From Desulfobacterales bacterium (GTDB lineage Bacteria > Desulfobacterota > Desulfobacteria > Desulfobacterales > JAHEIW01), in the NCBI GenBank assembly GCA_030066985.1, contig JASJAN010000016.1, positions 38,028 through 102,027 of the forward strand: DNA of 64,000 bases. The letters run 5' to 3'. A program made the translations under genes and the position numbers. The notes under the pieces are model-generated. The model was not told the origin of the DNA. It searched no databases and worked only from the letters and a program-made list of their open reading frames with translations. Shown in pieces: positions 53,783-63,800 of this stretch (position 1 is the first letter of the stretch; each line of letters opens with the position of its first letter).

Positions 53783-54327
53783 AAAGCAAAGCCAAACCCA
53801 TACGGTCGACTATCGTTTGGGGTTTACTCAGCGGGCTTTTTTATTTACTTTTGAGTATATCCGTAAACGCTATCATAACCTGGCCGCTGGGTGATCATCT
53901 GTTGATCGGTGCCTTGCTGGCCGGATACGGCATCTTGCTGTCCCGCTGGGCATGCAGACCGCTTTCAGCGGTTGCCTGGCCGATCATACTGCTGCTCACT
54001 GCTGCACTTTTAATCCAATCCACCGTGGCATTTATATGGGTGGGCCTGGGAATCTTAAGCTGGATACGCAGCGGCGCCTGCTTTAACCGGACGCCAGCCT
54101 TAAAGCGCTGGGCTGTCGAAATCGGATTGGGGCTGGGTACAGGTCTGACGCTTTCGGCTGTTCTGCCTGCCGCAATGGTTTCTGAGGCGCTGGGCATATG
54201 GCTGCTTTTTCTAATTCAGGCGCTATATTTTGTAGTATTTGAACACCGCAAAGATTCAACCGACCGGGTTGAAGTGGACCCCTTTGAGTGCGCTCGCATG
54301 GCAGCCGAGCAGATACTGAATAGCTGA
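53779..54327 (+). CDS. Multi-pass membrane hypothetical protein
   Basis: 182 residues with about four to six hydrophobic segments (LLSGLFYLLLSISVNAII, LLIGALLAGYGILL, AWPIILLLTAALLI, AFIWVGLGILSW, and later ones), and a short acidic C-terminus. I do not recognise a family. The start overlaps the PspA-like stop (ATGA). Likely the third part of the envelope module, perhaps a membrane partner for PspA. Confidence 0.65.
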   Translation: MKSKAKPIRSTIVWGLLSGLFYLLLSISVNAIITWPLGDHLLIGALLAGYGILLSRWACRPLSAVAWPIILLLTAALLIQSTVAFIWVGLGILSWIRSGACFNRTPALKRWAVEIGLGLGTGLTLSAVLPAAMVSEALGIWLLFLIQALYFVVFEHRKDSTDRVEVDPFECARMAAEQILNS

Positions 54328-54356
54328 CAGAGCAAATCATTTCAGGACGAGGCTAT

Positions 54357-54607
54357 CTGCCTCAGGCGGACCGATGGAAGCCTGCGGCCCGCCCTGTTGA
54401 ATGCCGCTTCGCGGCCCCCGCAGGGGATTCAACAGGGCCCGCCCGTCTTGTTGGGGCGTAGCTGAAAGCGAAGCCCAAAGGGTGAAAATGAATGAGATAA
54501 AATGATTTTTATCCTTTAATTTTGAGATTCTTAGAATTGATAAAATCAATATTGGTAAACATCGCCATAGGTAAATAGAGCTTAAATCTCTCATTCATTT
54601 TCATGCA
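54357..54607. repeat. Double-hairpin dispersed element, copy B0 (diverged first hairpin)
   Basis: The first part (54357-54477) is GC-rich with its own inverted arms (CCCTGTTGAATGCC... and GGGGATTCAACAGGG near 54391-54438). The second is the hairpin GTGAAAATGAATGAGA (54482-54497) with TCTCATTCATTTTCA (54589-54603), the same plan as copies A and B. It directly follows the membrane gene and runs into copy B. The two copies account for most of the 680-bp gap 54328-55007. Confidence 0.7.
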
Positions 54608-54630
54608 AAACGCAGAAGCCAATCTTGTTT

Positions 54631-54861
54631 TGCACGAGTTGGAGGTTTTCATCTGCAAGGCTTTAAGGGCGAAGCTATAGTCAACTATGCTTCGCCCTTT
54701 ATAACGAAGCAGATGGAAACCTCCGGCTCGCCCATCGGGTAAAAATTAATGAAATAAAATGATATTTATCCTTTATCCTTCAAACGCGAGTTTAGACCAT
54801 AATGTGATGATTAATAAACGCGTAGTCAATTATTGGAGCTACGGCTTTTCATTAATTTTTA
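54631..54861. repeat. Double-hairpin dispersed element, copy B
   Basis: First hairpin: outer arms 54635-54655 and 54708-54728, inner AAGGGCGAAGCTATAGT and ACTATGCTTCGCCCTT (54665-54699). Second: TAAAAATTAATGAAA (54740-54754) and TTTCATTAATTTTTA (54847-54861). It matches copy A (42721-42898) in length of arms and order, with changes on both sides of the stems. Sequence from 54870 to the next gene shows no further structure. Confidence 0.8.
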
Positions 54862-55007
54862 TGCAAAACAAGATTTAATTGTCTTCCCCCCTGGACTCTG
54901 CTAAAAAAGAAATTATTATTTAGGTGCCGTTCGGTAAAAGAGAAACGTGATGACAAAGAGAAGTTATCGCTAAATCATTAATTCTTTGGGCGAAATAATA
55001 TAAAGCA

Positions 55008-55709
55008 ATGACCCGTAAGAAAAAACAGCAAAAATTATCCACTGAGTCTGAGCTTGATCAGAAATTGGAAATTGTTCTCAAATGCGATGTGGCCGGCACA
55101 GCAGAAGCAATTAACGCCAGTCTGGCTGAAATTGATGTGCCCGGTGTTCAGATTAAAGTTATCCAATCCGGTGTCGGGAACGTGTCAAAATCGGATGTGC
55201 TAATGGCGCGAACCGGAAGCAAGCTGGTGGTTGGATTCAGCGTGGATACGATGCCGAAACTGGAGCAGGAAATCAAAGAATTTGGCGTTGAGGTGCGCCT
55301 GTATGACACGATTTATAAATTGACAGAAGACATTCGTAAAATTGCACAAAGCTTTAAAAGCGCCGAACCCAAAGAGAAGGTTACCGGTAAAGCCAAAGTC
55401 ATTGCCACTTTTAACATTAGCTCAAAAGGAATGGTGATCGGATGCGAGGTGCTTGAGGGTGTCATTGAGACGGGCAAAGATTTCCGGGTGATTACGGCAA
55501 TGGGGCCCGCCTATTTCGGGAAAATAGCCTCCCTGCAGATCGAAAGGCAAAATGTCAAGTCTGCCAAACCGGGCAACCAGATTGGTATCCAGCTGGACGG
55601 CTGGAACAAGGCCAAGGTCGATGATCTGGTGGAATGTTTTGAAACCTTGCCGGTCAAAAGCGGAAGCCGTTGGAAGGCTGGTAGTGGCATTGTTCGCTCT
55701 ATTTCATAA
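55008..55709 (+). CDS. Stand-alone C-terminal half of translation initiation factor IF-2
   Basis: 233 residues matching IF-2 domain III (LEIVLKCDVAGTAEAINASLAEI, IQSGVGNVSKSDVLMA, VEVRLYDTIYKLTEDI) and domain IV (GKAKVIATFNISSKGMVIGCEVLEG). The G-domain and domain II are absent: no GxxxxGK or DxPG motif is seen. The start is proper (MTRKKKQQ, basic), and upstream sequence to the hairpin element has no continuation, so it is a designed short protein and not a frame-broken infB. Domain IV in IF-2 binds fMet-tRNA. A regulatory or ribosome-binding role is possible but unknown. True infB should be elsewhere in the genome. Confidence 0.8.
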   Translation: MTRKKKQQKLSTESELDQKLEIVLKCDVAGTAEAINASLAEIDVPGVQIKVIQSGVGNVSKSDVLMARTGSKLVVGFSVDTMPKLEQEIKEFGVEVRLYDTIYKLTEDIRKIAQSFKSAEPKEKVTGKAKVIATFNISSKGMVIGCEVLEGVIETGKDFRVITAMGPAYFGKIASLQIERQNVKSAKPGNQIGIQLDGWNKAKVDDLVECFETLPVKSGSRWKAGSGIVRSIS

Positions 55710-55841
55710 CCCATCATAAAAATGCATCTAATCCGCCGGAGGCGGACCCTTGGACGTAATCTACTATTTTTAAGATGGGTTATAGTTTCAAATTAAACGA
55801 AAATTTACCTTACAAAATTCATTGAAAAAGGTAATATTCCA
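55710..55841. other. Intergenic inverted repeat
   Basis: ATAACCCATC near 55706 pairs with GATGGGTTAT near 55780, and CGCCGGAGGCGG in the centre is itself palindromic. No T-run follows, so a terminator is doubtful. Confidence 0.4.
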
Positions 55842-56159
55842 ATGGTAGTGAACTTTATCTATATGACCGCCGGCAGCAAAGCCGAAGCTGAAAAAATCGG
55901 CAACGCGCTGGTGGAATCGCACCTGGCTGCGTGTGTCAATGTCCTGGATGGCATGCAGTCCATATATCGCTGGGAGGGCAAGATTCAGCAGGACTCAGAA
56001 GTGGTCCTAATTGCCAAAACCACAGAGGCATTAGTTTCACAACTCATCGAAAAAGTTAAATCCCTCCACAGCTACGATTGCCCCTGTATCGTCAGCCTCC
56101 CCATCTCGGACGGTTATCCGCCCTTTCTCGACTGGATCCAATCAGAAGTCAAAAAATAA
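55842..56159 (+). CDS. cutA: CutA1 family divalent-cation tolerance protein
   Basis: 105 residues, normal family length. Motifs: ALVESHLAACVNVL, YRWEGKIQQDSEVVLIAKTT and HSYDCPCIVSLPISDGYPPFLDWI. CutA1 forms very stable trimers; its link to copper tolerance in E. coli is indirect. Four bases separate its stop from the end of the convergent gene at 56163. Cysteines in YDCPC are more numerous than usual. Confidence 0.93.
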   Translation: MVVNFIYMTAGSKAEAEKIGNALVESHLAACVNVLDGMQSIYRWEGKIQQDSEVVLIAKTTEALVSQLIEKVKSLHSYDCPCIVSLPISDGYPPFLDWIQSEVKK

Positions 56160-56162
56160 CTT

Positions 56163-57290
56163 TTAAGGTGACATAGCGGAAAGCTTTAGAAACCTCGGCC
56201 GATACAAGCGCGTATCATTGACGATGCGATCAAATTCAACCGAATTGGCAACATAGGTGACAATCAGCTGGTCGGGGCGTCCGGACAGCGCGCTGTGGGC
56301 CTTGGCGGCGTAACAAAAAATGGATTCATCCCACTCGGCTTCCGGACACTCAAATATCGGAATCGGTTCGCCCCAGGGGCCCTGGGGGTTGGGTGACAGA
56401 CGCAGCATAATGCGCTTCGACAATCCATCTTGTGAGTAAACAGCAGCAAACTGATTCAAAGCCGGCAGATAGGTGACGGAATATTCATGGGGCATGTTCG
56501 GGCTCAAACGACTGGCGCGTTGTTGATCCGCCACCCAGTGGTCTTCGGCAAAAAAGCGCCACTGCGAAAAATCCGCCAGCGAAGAGGTGGGTACCCGTGC
56601 TAAAATCATATGTTTCTGCGATTTATCTTCACGGATTTTTTCAGCCGTTCCGTAGATATAGTAAAAATGATCGACCAGCAGTATGGCCGACCCCCACAGC
56701 ATTCCGCCGGCAGGCGAAAAGGCCGACCACGGGACTTTTGATTGGGTGATCTGCCAGCGTAACGGCGATTCGTCCGGGTTGACAACGTGTCCCAACCAGT
56801 TTCCCACCACCTTAAAATCAAAGATCATCTGGCCGGTTGTGCGCTCTATTTGGGCCAGAAAAACGTAAAGCCCCTGCGGAGTCATCACGCCATCAAAAAT
56901 CCAAAACCATCCCCGCCCATCATCGGGTTGGATCAGGGCCGCCGGTTGGTTGTCGGCAGTGTGCCCATAATAAAAGCGCATGCTGGCGGTGGCCGCATCT
57001 TTGCCCTGCTGAATGGCCACTGAGTTATTAACCAGTGTCGCGTTTGGATGTTGCTGGTTTTTGATTCGTTCAATCCGCGTGTCGCCAAAAAACCAGGCAA
57101 TGGTGCTGGTATTCAATGCCGCCGAATAAACGCCGTCACCACCGGTCCAGCCTTCGGAGTTTGAAAATAGCGCATCATATTGCGGCATTGGTTCAACGGC
57201 AAACCGCGGCGTCGTGCTGCAGGCCAAAACCGACAGCACCACCAATATAAATAGGGGCCAGATGGATATCTTTTTATTTAAAATCGCCAT
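56163..57290 (-). CDS. DUF4185-like lipoprotein
   Basis: 375 residues. A lipobox (VLSVLAC, cleavage before C24) marks an outer- or inner-membrane lipoprotein. The rest is a repeated-strand, propeller-like fold with Trp/Gly-rich blades (WTGGDGVYSA, WFFGDTRIERI, GWFWIFDGV, WGSAILLVDHFYYIYGTA), fitting the DUF4185 family, which is related to five-bladed glycosidase-like folds. Catalytic residues cannot be assigned. It probably acts on or binds a surface polysaccharide; that is inference. Confidence 0.65.
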   Translation of the reverse strand: MAILNKKISIWPLFILVVLSVLACSTTPRFAVEPMPQYDALFSNSEGWTGGDGVYSAALNTSTIAWFFGDTRIERIKNQQHPNATLVNNSVAIQQGKDAATASMRFYYGHTADNQPAALIQPDDGRGWFWIFDGVMTPQGLYVFLAQIERTTGQMIFDFKVVGNWLGHVVNPDESPLRWQITQSKVPWSAFSPAGGMLWGSAILLVDHFYYIYGTAEKIREDKSQKHMILARVPTSSLADFSQWRFFAEDHWVADQQRASRLSPNMPHEYSVTYLPALNQFAAVYSQDGLSKRIMLRLSPNPQGPWGEPIPIFECPEAEWDESIFCYAAKAHSALSGRPDQLIVTYVANSVEFDRIVNDTRLYRPRFLKLSAMSP

Positions 57291-57350
57291 GGTCCGCCTG
57301 CTGGGGAAAACGTGTTGAGGGGCTGGTGCGCCAGTTTATTACAGCATCAA

Positions 57351-58763
57351 CTACCCTTCAGATAGTGTCGTTTGACCGTCGTACAGGGTGACGCCCTTGG
57401 GGGTTTTATCCAGGTCAAGTCCAATGGGTTTGGTGAAGAACTGATCTTCATAAACATAGCGCGTCAAATCCTCGCTGAAGCGCGGATGGGCAATCCGGGC
57501 AATGGCCATGGCTTTTTCGCCGGTGGTCAAGCCGCGCAAATCGGCAATTCCGTATTCGGTCACGATCACAAGGCCGTCATAGGCGCTGGCGGTCAAGCTG
57601 ATTCCGCCCGGATGCATCTTGGTGATCTTTGATTTACCCCTGTGGGTTCGGCTTTTGATGGCAATGATGGGCGCCCCGTAAGCATGATCGTTTAAGGCCC
57701 GGATAAAATCCGGCTGCCCGCCCACCCCGCTGTAGTAGCGCCGGGGATCAATGAAATCGGCCCACACATTTCCCTGCAGATCAACTCCGATAGCGGTGTT
57801 CACCGATATAAAGGGGCTGTTTTTCCGAACCGTTTCCGCCGAATTGGTATAGGCCGAGGGCCGCATTTGAACCCCGGCCCGCATGTGCACAAAATCGTAG
57901 AGCTCTCGCGATCCCATAATTATGCTGGTGGTGCTGTAGCCCATATTGGCCTTTTTCTTGCGATTGGTGACGATGCCCTCTTTTTCCAGCAGCATGAGCC
58001 CGTCACCATATAATTCGGTTTGAACCCCGAGATCTTTGTATTGCGCATCCCGGATGGTGCCGATCACCGCATCCGGGATTTTGCCGATGCCCACCTGCAG
58101 GGTAATCCCGTCCTGGATAAAATATTCGGTGATCAACTCTCCAATGCGTCTTTCTTCGGGCGTTAGGTTTTCAAAATCCGGTGCCGCAAAATCATAAACC
58201 GGCTTAACCCCTTCCTCGATGATGTAATCAATTGAGCTGGCGTCCACCACGCTCTGTCCCTGGGTAAAGGGCATTGAGGGGTCCAGCTCGGCGATTACAA
58301 TTGTGGCATGGTCAATGGCCGTGTGAAGGGCTTCCACTGTTAAACCCAGACTGAATTCTCCGGTGAACTCATTCTGGCATACTTTCATCAGGACCACATC
58401 GGGTTCATAGGCGTGCCCTTCGCCGATCAAACTCTCCAGGTTTGCCAGCGTGCAGGGCAGGTAATAAGCGCGCCCCTCATTAGCCGCCTGTCGCACCTCA
58501 CCCCCTGAAAAAATGGAATAGGTCATGACGCGATCCTGCAATCCCTTTTCGACATACGGAACCGGGCCCTGCAACAGCAGATGAACCATCTTGATAAACG
58601 GCAGACGCGGCTTTTGAGATTTGATCGAGCGCGTCAGGGCTTCAATCGAGGCTGTGGGCGTGGCGGCATTCGATCCCAGGTAGCATACAATGTCGTTTTG
58701 GTCCTTGTAGGAATCGGCAATAAGGGTGGCAATTTGTTCTGCTTTAATTTTTGTGGGCTGCAT
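57351..58763 (-). CDS. Acetyl-CoA hydrolase / 4-hydroxybutyrate CoA-transferase family
   Basis: 470 residues from the ATG at 58763 (AAAGGAATCC upstream); an in-frame extension to 58838 is less likely. Family features: an N-terminal GSNAATPTASIEAL substrate loop, QVGIGKIPDAVIG, GLQVGIG-type loops and the C-terminal LRGLTTGEKAMAIARIAHPRF. These enzymes move CoA between carboxylic acids, with a catalytic Glu forming an acyl-glutamate anhydride; several Glu candidates near ELYGDGLMLLEKEG are seen. Substrate not identifiable. Usually linked to fatty-acid or butyrate catabolism in anaerobes. Divergent from the pilin operon across a 424-bp gap. Confidence 0.85.
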   Translation of the reverse strand: MQPTKIKAEQIATLIADSYKDQNDIVCYLGSNAATPTASIEALTRSIKSQKPRLPFIKMVHLLLQGPVPYVEKGLQDRVMTYSIFSGGEVRQAANEGRAYYLPCTLANLESLIGEGHAYEPDVVLMKVCQNEFTGEFSLGLTVEALHTAIDHATIVIAELDPSMPFTQGQSVVDASSIDYIIEEGVKPVYDFAAPDFENLTPEERRIGELITEYFIQDGITLQVGIGKIPDAVIGTIRDAQYKDLGVQTELYGDGLMLLEKEGIVTNRKKKANMGYSTTSIIMGSRELYDFVHMRAGVQMRPSAYTNSAETVRKNSPFISVNTAIGVDLQGNVWADFIDPRRYYSGVGGQPDFIRALNDHAYGAPIIAIKSRTHRGKSKITKMHPGGISLTASAYDGLVIVTEYGIADLRGLTTGEKAMAIARIAHPRFSEDLTRYVYEDQFFTKPIGLDLDKTPKGVTLYDGQTTLSEG

Positions 58764-58915
58764 TTGGATTCCTTTTGTCAGTTGGCAAGCAATTGGAAGG
58801 TGTGTAAAAAGTATAGGCCGAAACCATTGTCTTTTCAAGTGCGGGCGACATGACGCGCCGTCAATCTGTCCGCCGGGCTAAAAAACTTACCAATTCCGAA
58901 ACTGCATACCTGAAC

Positions 58916-58958
58916 TTTAGGCATTTTAGATCACTTCAGTCACTTTAGCTCACTTGCT
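58916..58958. repeat. Short intergenic repeat TTTAGGCATTTTAGATCA, second copy
   Basis: The same start as 26890-26933, with CACTTTAG units following. It lies 150 bp upstream of the CoA-transferase start. The rest of the gap 58764-59187 contains an AT-rich, partly palindromic run (ATATATCTATATAT near 59026) and a TATAAT at 59101-59106 with no good -35; this may be the pilin operon promoter. Confidence 0.55.
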
Positions 58959-59187
58959 TTTACACCCCCCTCTATCGCAAAAGCCCCTGAATGCGTTAAA
59001 CATTTACAGAGAATATATATGGAACTCTCTATATATCTATATATGTAGCGTCCCGCAACTGCCTAAAACAACGGCTTTTTCTTGACGTGTCACCCTAAAA
59101 TATAATACCATTAAATCAGATTTTTCTGTGCCGGCGACGGCCGGCACAACCCTATGTACCGAACCCCAAAATTGCCAAAAATTAAGG

Positions 59188-59757
59188 ATGCTTACAAAAG
59201 CTTGTCCCCCACAGCGCTATCAAAACGGTTTCACGCTGGTTGAAATCACCGCTGTTTTGGTGATGATTGCCATCATTGCCGCTTATGTTATCGGTCGCTC
59301 GGCAACCACCGATCAGGTCGATGTGGTCGGCCAGACCGACCGGATCCGCAATCAGATTCGCTATGCCCAGGCCTCTGCAATGAGACAGAGCAATCGGGTC
59401 TGGGGCGTTAAATTCGATACCAGCACAAATCAGTACTGGTTGTTCTCCATAACGCCTGATACTGAGGGCGGCGAGATAGAGCCGGATATAGAAGCCGGAG
59501 AAGAAGATCTGGCCGCAAATCGCAGAGAATTTCCCGGTGAAAACACTGACATCATCAGTTTTGCCGACCTTGATCTGGATGATATTACACCGTCATTTAC
59601 CCTGTTTTTTAATCGAATTGGAAAACCGTACACCGCCTATTTTAAGGAAAATGATCCCGGCAATGTCGCACTCGCCAATAATCTGGTTATTACCGTTTCG
59701 GCCAAAGGAGAGAGCCGAACGATCACCGTTATTCCGGAAACCGGTTTACTGCAATGA
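59188..59757 (+). CDS. GspH-like minor pseudopilin
   Basis: 189 residues from the ATG at 59188 (a GTG at 59128 is possible). Prepilin leader with G|FTLVE and Glu at +5, then a 20-residue hydrophobic helix (ITAVLVMIAIIAAYVIG). The body has the GspH-type LRNQIRYAQASAM and a Glu-rich acidic loop (DTEGGEIEPDIEAGEEDL). Minor pseudopilins prime pilus or pseudopilus assembly. The stop overlaps the next start (ATGA). Confidence 0.85.
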   Translation: MLTKACPPQRYQNGFTLVEITAVLVMIAIIAAYVIGRSATTDQVDVVGQTDRIRNQIRYAQASAMRQSNRVWGVKFDTSTNQYWLFSITPDTEGGEIEPDIEAGEEDLAANRREFPGENTDIISFADLDLDDITPSFTLFFNRIGKPYTAYFKENDPGNVALANNLVITVSAKGESRTITVIPETGLLQ

Positions 59758-60221
59758 CGTTTTTCAAGACCATACATAGCGGCTCAAAAGGCTTTACCCT
59801 GGTGGAAGTCATTGTCACCATCATTGCGGCCGGCATTTTGGGCGCCATTTTTGTTAATTTTATGGGCACCGCCTTAAGCTCCGGCTGGAATGCCATCGAG
59901 ACCACCCGGGACGAGGCCAACGCCGAGGCGCTGCTGGAACAAATTGTGGCTGAGTATGTCGCCGCCATCAACAGCAACCCGGATACCGCCCTGGTCAACA
60001 TCGCCGCCACTTACGGGGGCCAGACCATCAATGGCGTCAGCATCACAACCGAATATATTTACTTTAACAGCAGCGGCGACGAAACGTCCGGCGGCTCAGA
60101 CTACCTAAAAATCGTGCTGCAGCCGACAGGTCTGAGTGCACCGGCCATTGCCGGACGCCACAGGCTTACGGCCATTTTAGCCAAAAACAGGGAGACCGAT
60201 GACCACTTTGTCACTTTTTAA
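59754..60221 (+). CDS. GspI/PilV-like minor pseudopilin
   Basis: 155 residues. Leader SKGFTLVE with Glu at +5, then hydrophobic VIVTIIAAGILGAIFVNFMG. The body is small, without Cys. It overlaps GspH by 4 bases and the next gene by 23 bases, a tight operon. GspI- or PilV-type identity is by gene order and size; the sequence alone does not decide. Confidence 0.8.
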   Translation: MTFFKTIHSGSKGFTLVEVIVTIIAAGILGAIFVNFMGTALSSGWNAIETTRDEANAEALLEQIVAEYVAAINSNPDTALVNIAATYGGQTINGVSITTEYIYFNSSGDETSGGSDYLKIVLQPTGLSAPAIAGRHRLTAILAKNRETDDHFVTF

Positions 60222-60732
60222 ATTCCGCTTTGCATGTGGATCACAAAAAGGCTTTACCCTGGTAGAGCTGATCGTCACCATTGTTTTGGTGGGGATTATC
60301 GGTGTGTTTACCACCCTGTTTGTCTATACCGGTTTGAATGGTTACTTGACCGCCAGAGATACGACCGAAGGGGCCCTAAGGGCCCAAATCGCCCTCGACC
60401 GTCTTAGCGAAGAACTGCGGGACATCGATATCATCGATACCGGCACCTATGCGGCCAACAGCCGCATGGATTATACCAGCCGCACCTTAACCGGCAATCG
60501 ACAGATTCTTTTCAGCAACGGTATCATATCCGTGAACGGCGGCAATGGACCGCAACCGTTGTTGGATGATGTAAATACCTTTACCATGGCCATCACAAAA
60601 TCAGACCTGAATGGTGACGGCAATGATGATGTTGAGGCCATTGATATCAGCTTTGATTTCATAGCGGAACGTAGTGTCACGCGGCAGTTCAGTGCCCGCA
60701 TTTTTCCGCGAAATCTGGTGCCGGCGCCATAA
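60199..60732 (+). CDS. PilW/GspJ-like minor pseudopilin
   Basis: 177 residues. Leader QKGFTLVE and a hydrophobic LIVTIVLVGIIGVFTTLFVY helix. The body has the GspJ/PilW-type element RAQIALDRLSEELRDIDII. Third of three pseudopilin genes in a row, overlapping the previous by 23 bases. These are likely the tip complex of a type IV pilus or type II pseudopilus. Confidence 0.8.
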   Translation: MTTLSLFKFRFACGSQKGFTLVELIVTIVLVGIIGVFTTLFVYTGLNGYLTARDTTEGALRAQIALDRLSEELRDIDIIDTGTYAANSRMDYTSRTLTGNRQILFSNGIISVNGGNGPQPLLDDVNTFTMAITKSDLNGDGNDDVEAIDISFDFIAERSVTRQFSARIFPRNLVPAP

Positions 60733-60806
60733 AACGAGCGCTGCAGCATTGCTTCGATTTGTTTGAATCTCCAACAAAACCGGGGATAAAAAATAAACGG
60801 CAGCAT

Positions 60807-63800
60807 ATGGCCATAAAAAAAGATATGAAACGGCTTATACACCCGAATTCCAAATGCACTTTTTCGTTGTTGCCGAAACAGCAGCACCTCGGCCCGGCGG
60901 GCAATGTGCTCGTCTATGTGGTGGTCCTGATGCTAATCTTCGGCGTTCTGGGTGTTGCCATGGTTTCCCTGTTTTCAACCTCTATGGCCAGCACTGCTAA
61001 CCGCAATGATAGCCGCCGGGCCCGCTATCTGTCTGAATCCGGTGTACGTTACGCCATCCTCGAGATGCGTGCAGCGGATTTCGACGAAGACAATATCATC
61101 GATCCCCTCAATACGCTCACCTACACGGTCACTGATGCGGGCACCTTCAAACCCAATATTTTCACCCCCTGGTTTGATTCAGACGCTGATGTCGATGCGC
61201 CGGATGTGGTCTATGCAACTCCGCGCCTCGGAGAGATACCGGTTGACTTTACCACCGATCCTGCCAGCCCGCTAAACGATGTTTGGCTGATCAATTACGA
61301 TTATATTACCGGTACCGGACCGGACATCCTTACCATGCGCGATGAAGCCTATAGCTTGGCCATAAGCGGCACCAGCCAGGAGATCGATATTGCCGGATCC
61401 AGTTTTCTGGCCCTAACAGGCGAGCAGCTCGTGCTTGGGGTTGAGCCCACCGAGGATCGGACCATCAATGAAGGCGGGAGCCTGTATGTTGCCCGGGATG
61501 CCAGGCATTTTTTTCCTAAATTTAATGGAGCAATTAATATCAACCGGGTGGATTACGCCTATGCGCGCCTGGTCGACGACGGCAGCAAGGTGATCCTTGA
61601 AAATGTGACCGCTTCCCAGTTTCCACCCCCAACACCGCCTCTGAGCGCATTTCCGCTAACAGTTGACGCGGATTCTGGCGGTACCTACGACGGCGATTTT
61701 GTCATCCTCTCACCACGCAACTACATGGTCATGGCCGAAGGCGAATCAGATGGGGTCGCTGTGGGCGATTCCTATGCCCTGGGCATGAACGTGTACAACG
61801 ACTCTTTGATCCCACCCGAATCCCGTAAACCGGACATAACCTCTGAAGATTTTGTCTCCAATTTGCGCCAGCAGGAAACCGACAGCCGTTTTTTTGACCC
61901 CAATCTGACTGATTTCGAGCTAGATATCGGCGGTGGGGGTACAGATGAGTTCGGATCGGCCTTTTACGACGCCACCCGGGATTTTGGTGGTGAGCGCGAT
62001 TACTGTGAGCAGGGCGCCTGCCTGTTTGCGATAGGGATACGGACCTATTTTCTGCTGGATTTTAGCTCACAGGGCGACGGCATTACCTTTACCCTGCTCA
62101 ATGCCGCCGACAATACCGCCAGCTCGGCGGGCGGGGATGTCGACCTCAGCGAATTAATCGGCTATGCCGGAGACAGCCGCACCAACTCTGCCGGAACCGC
62201 TTTTTTGGCCACCGATGCCGCAGACCGCGGTCTGGATCCGCCTAAAATTGCCGTTGAATTCGACACCCGCACCAATAACGACACCCTGGCTTACTGCAAC
62301 GGGGGCAGCGTCAACCAGAACACCCGCGATGACCCCCTGGATAGCAACCAGGATGCCGTCCAGTATGTCTTCTGGGGCCGCGAGGCCAATGTTGCCCAGC
62401 CGTGCCGCGATGATCCTTCCTACGACGACAACCGTCATGGGCCGGGACTGTGGCAATTTGACGCGCCTTCCGGCAGGATCGACTCTTCAGCCGGGGTGGA
62501 TCCCAGCACCGGCACGATTTATATTGGGTCCAACGATAACAATGTGTATGCCATCAATCCGGACGGCACCCAAAAATGGGTATTTACAGGTGCATCGGGT
62601 GATATCATCTCGTCTCCGGCAGTGGATCCCAACGACGGCACAGTTTATGTGGGCTCCAATGATAACAATGTCTATGCCATCAATCCTGCCACCGGTAACC
62701 AGAAGTGGGTGTTTGCAACCGGTGGAGATGTCCGATCTTCACCGGCTATTGCCTCCGATGGAACCATCTATGTGGCCTCAAATGACGGAGTTCTTTACGC
62801 GCTAAATTCAGCTCAGCGTCAGTCAGGGGCACCCTTCCCGGCAGCAGGCGAATGGCAAAGACCCAATCCCGTGAATCCGGGCGCCGAATATTCCCTCGGA
62901 CGCCCGGCTATTGGCCCTGCACCGAACCGCACCATCTATGTCTCGGATCGCGTCAATACGTTATTTGCCGTCAGACCATCGGACGGAGCGGTCCTATGGA
63001 CATTTAATACGGTTGATGCCAGTGAATATATGCCGGGCGTTGATTCAAGTTCAGGCGTAATTTATACGGACGTTTTCGGCAACTCACTGGTGGCCGTCAA
63101 TACCGGCGGTTCGGAAAGATGGCGTCTGGGAGTTGGATCTGATATTGACTCAACGCCGGTTGTTGGCTCGGACGGTACCGTATATATCGGCACCGACGCC
63201 AGAGACGCGCTTCTGGCCATCAGGGAAATCAATCCAAGTCTAGGACAGATCATATGGGAGTTTCCCGCCGGAGGTGACGTCAATATCATACCGGCCCTCT
63301 CACTGGACGAAAGTGTTGTCTATGCGATTTCCAACGGAATTGACAACGCGGATGGTTTTGTGTATGCCGTCGATGCAGCCACCGGAACCGAGAACTGGAG
63401 TTTTGAGCTTGTCACTGAAACCGGTCAGCCGCCGGGGAATGTCACCTCCTCCCCGGTTGTGGATCCAACCACGGGCAACATTTATGTGGGCTCAGACGAC
63501 ACCAACGTCTATGCCTTAACGCCTTTTGACGAGGAGCCGCGCAATGAGCAGAGCCTCCTGCTGACCTCGGCCGATTTGGGGGGCACGGTTGACAGTGCCG
63601 TCAACTGGTTAAATGGCGCCAGCACCAAAGGCCCCTGGGCCGTGCGGCTGGAAGTTGATCGCACGACGCAGGTGGGCGGAGAAGGTGATTATGAGCTGCG
63701 CCTGTGGATGAAACAATGTGACAATCCGGCCTGCGATACGCTCAATGGCGCTGATGATCCCTTTTTCAGTGACACCCGCATTATTTATGAGGTGAGCCCG

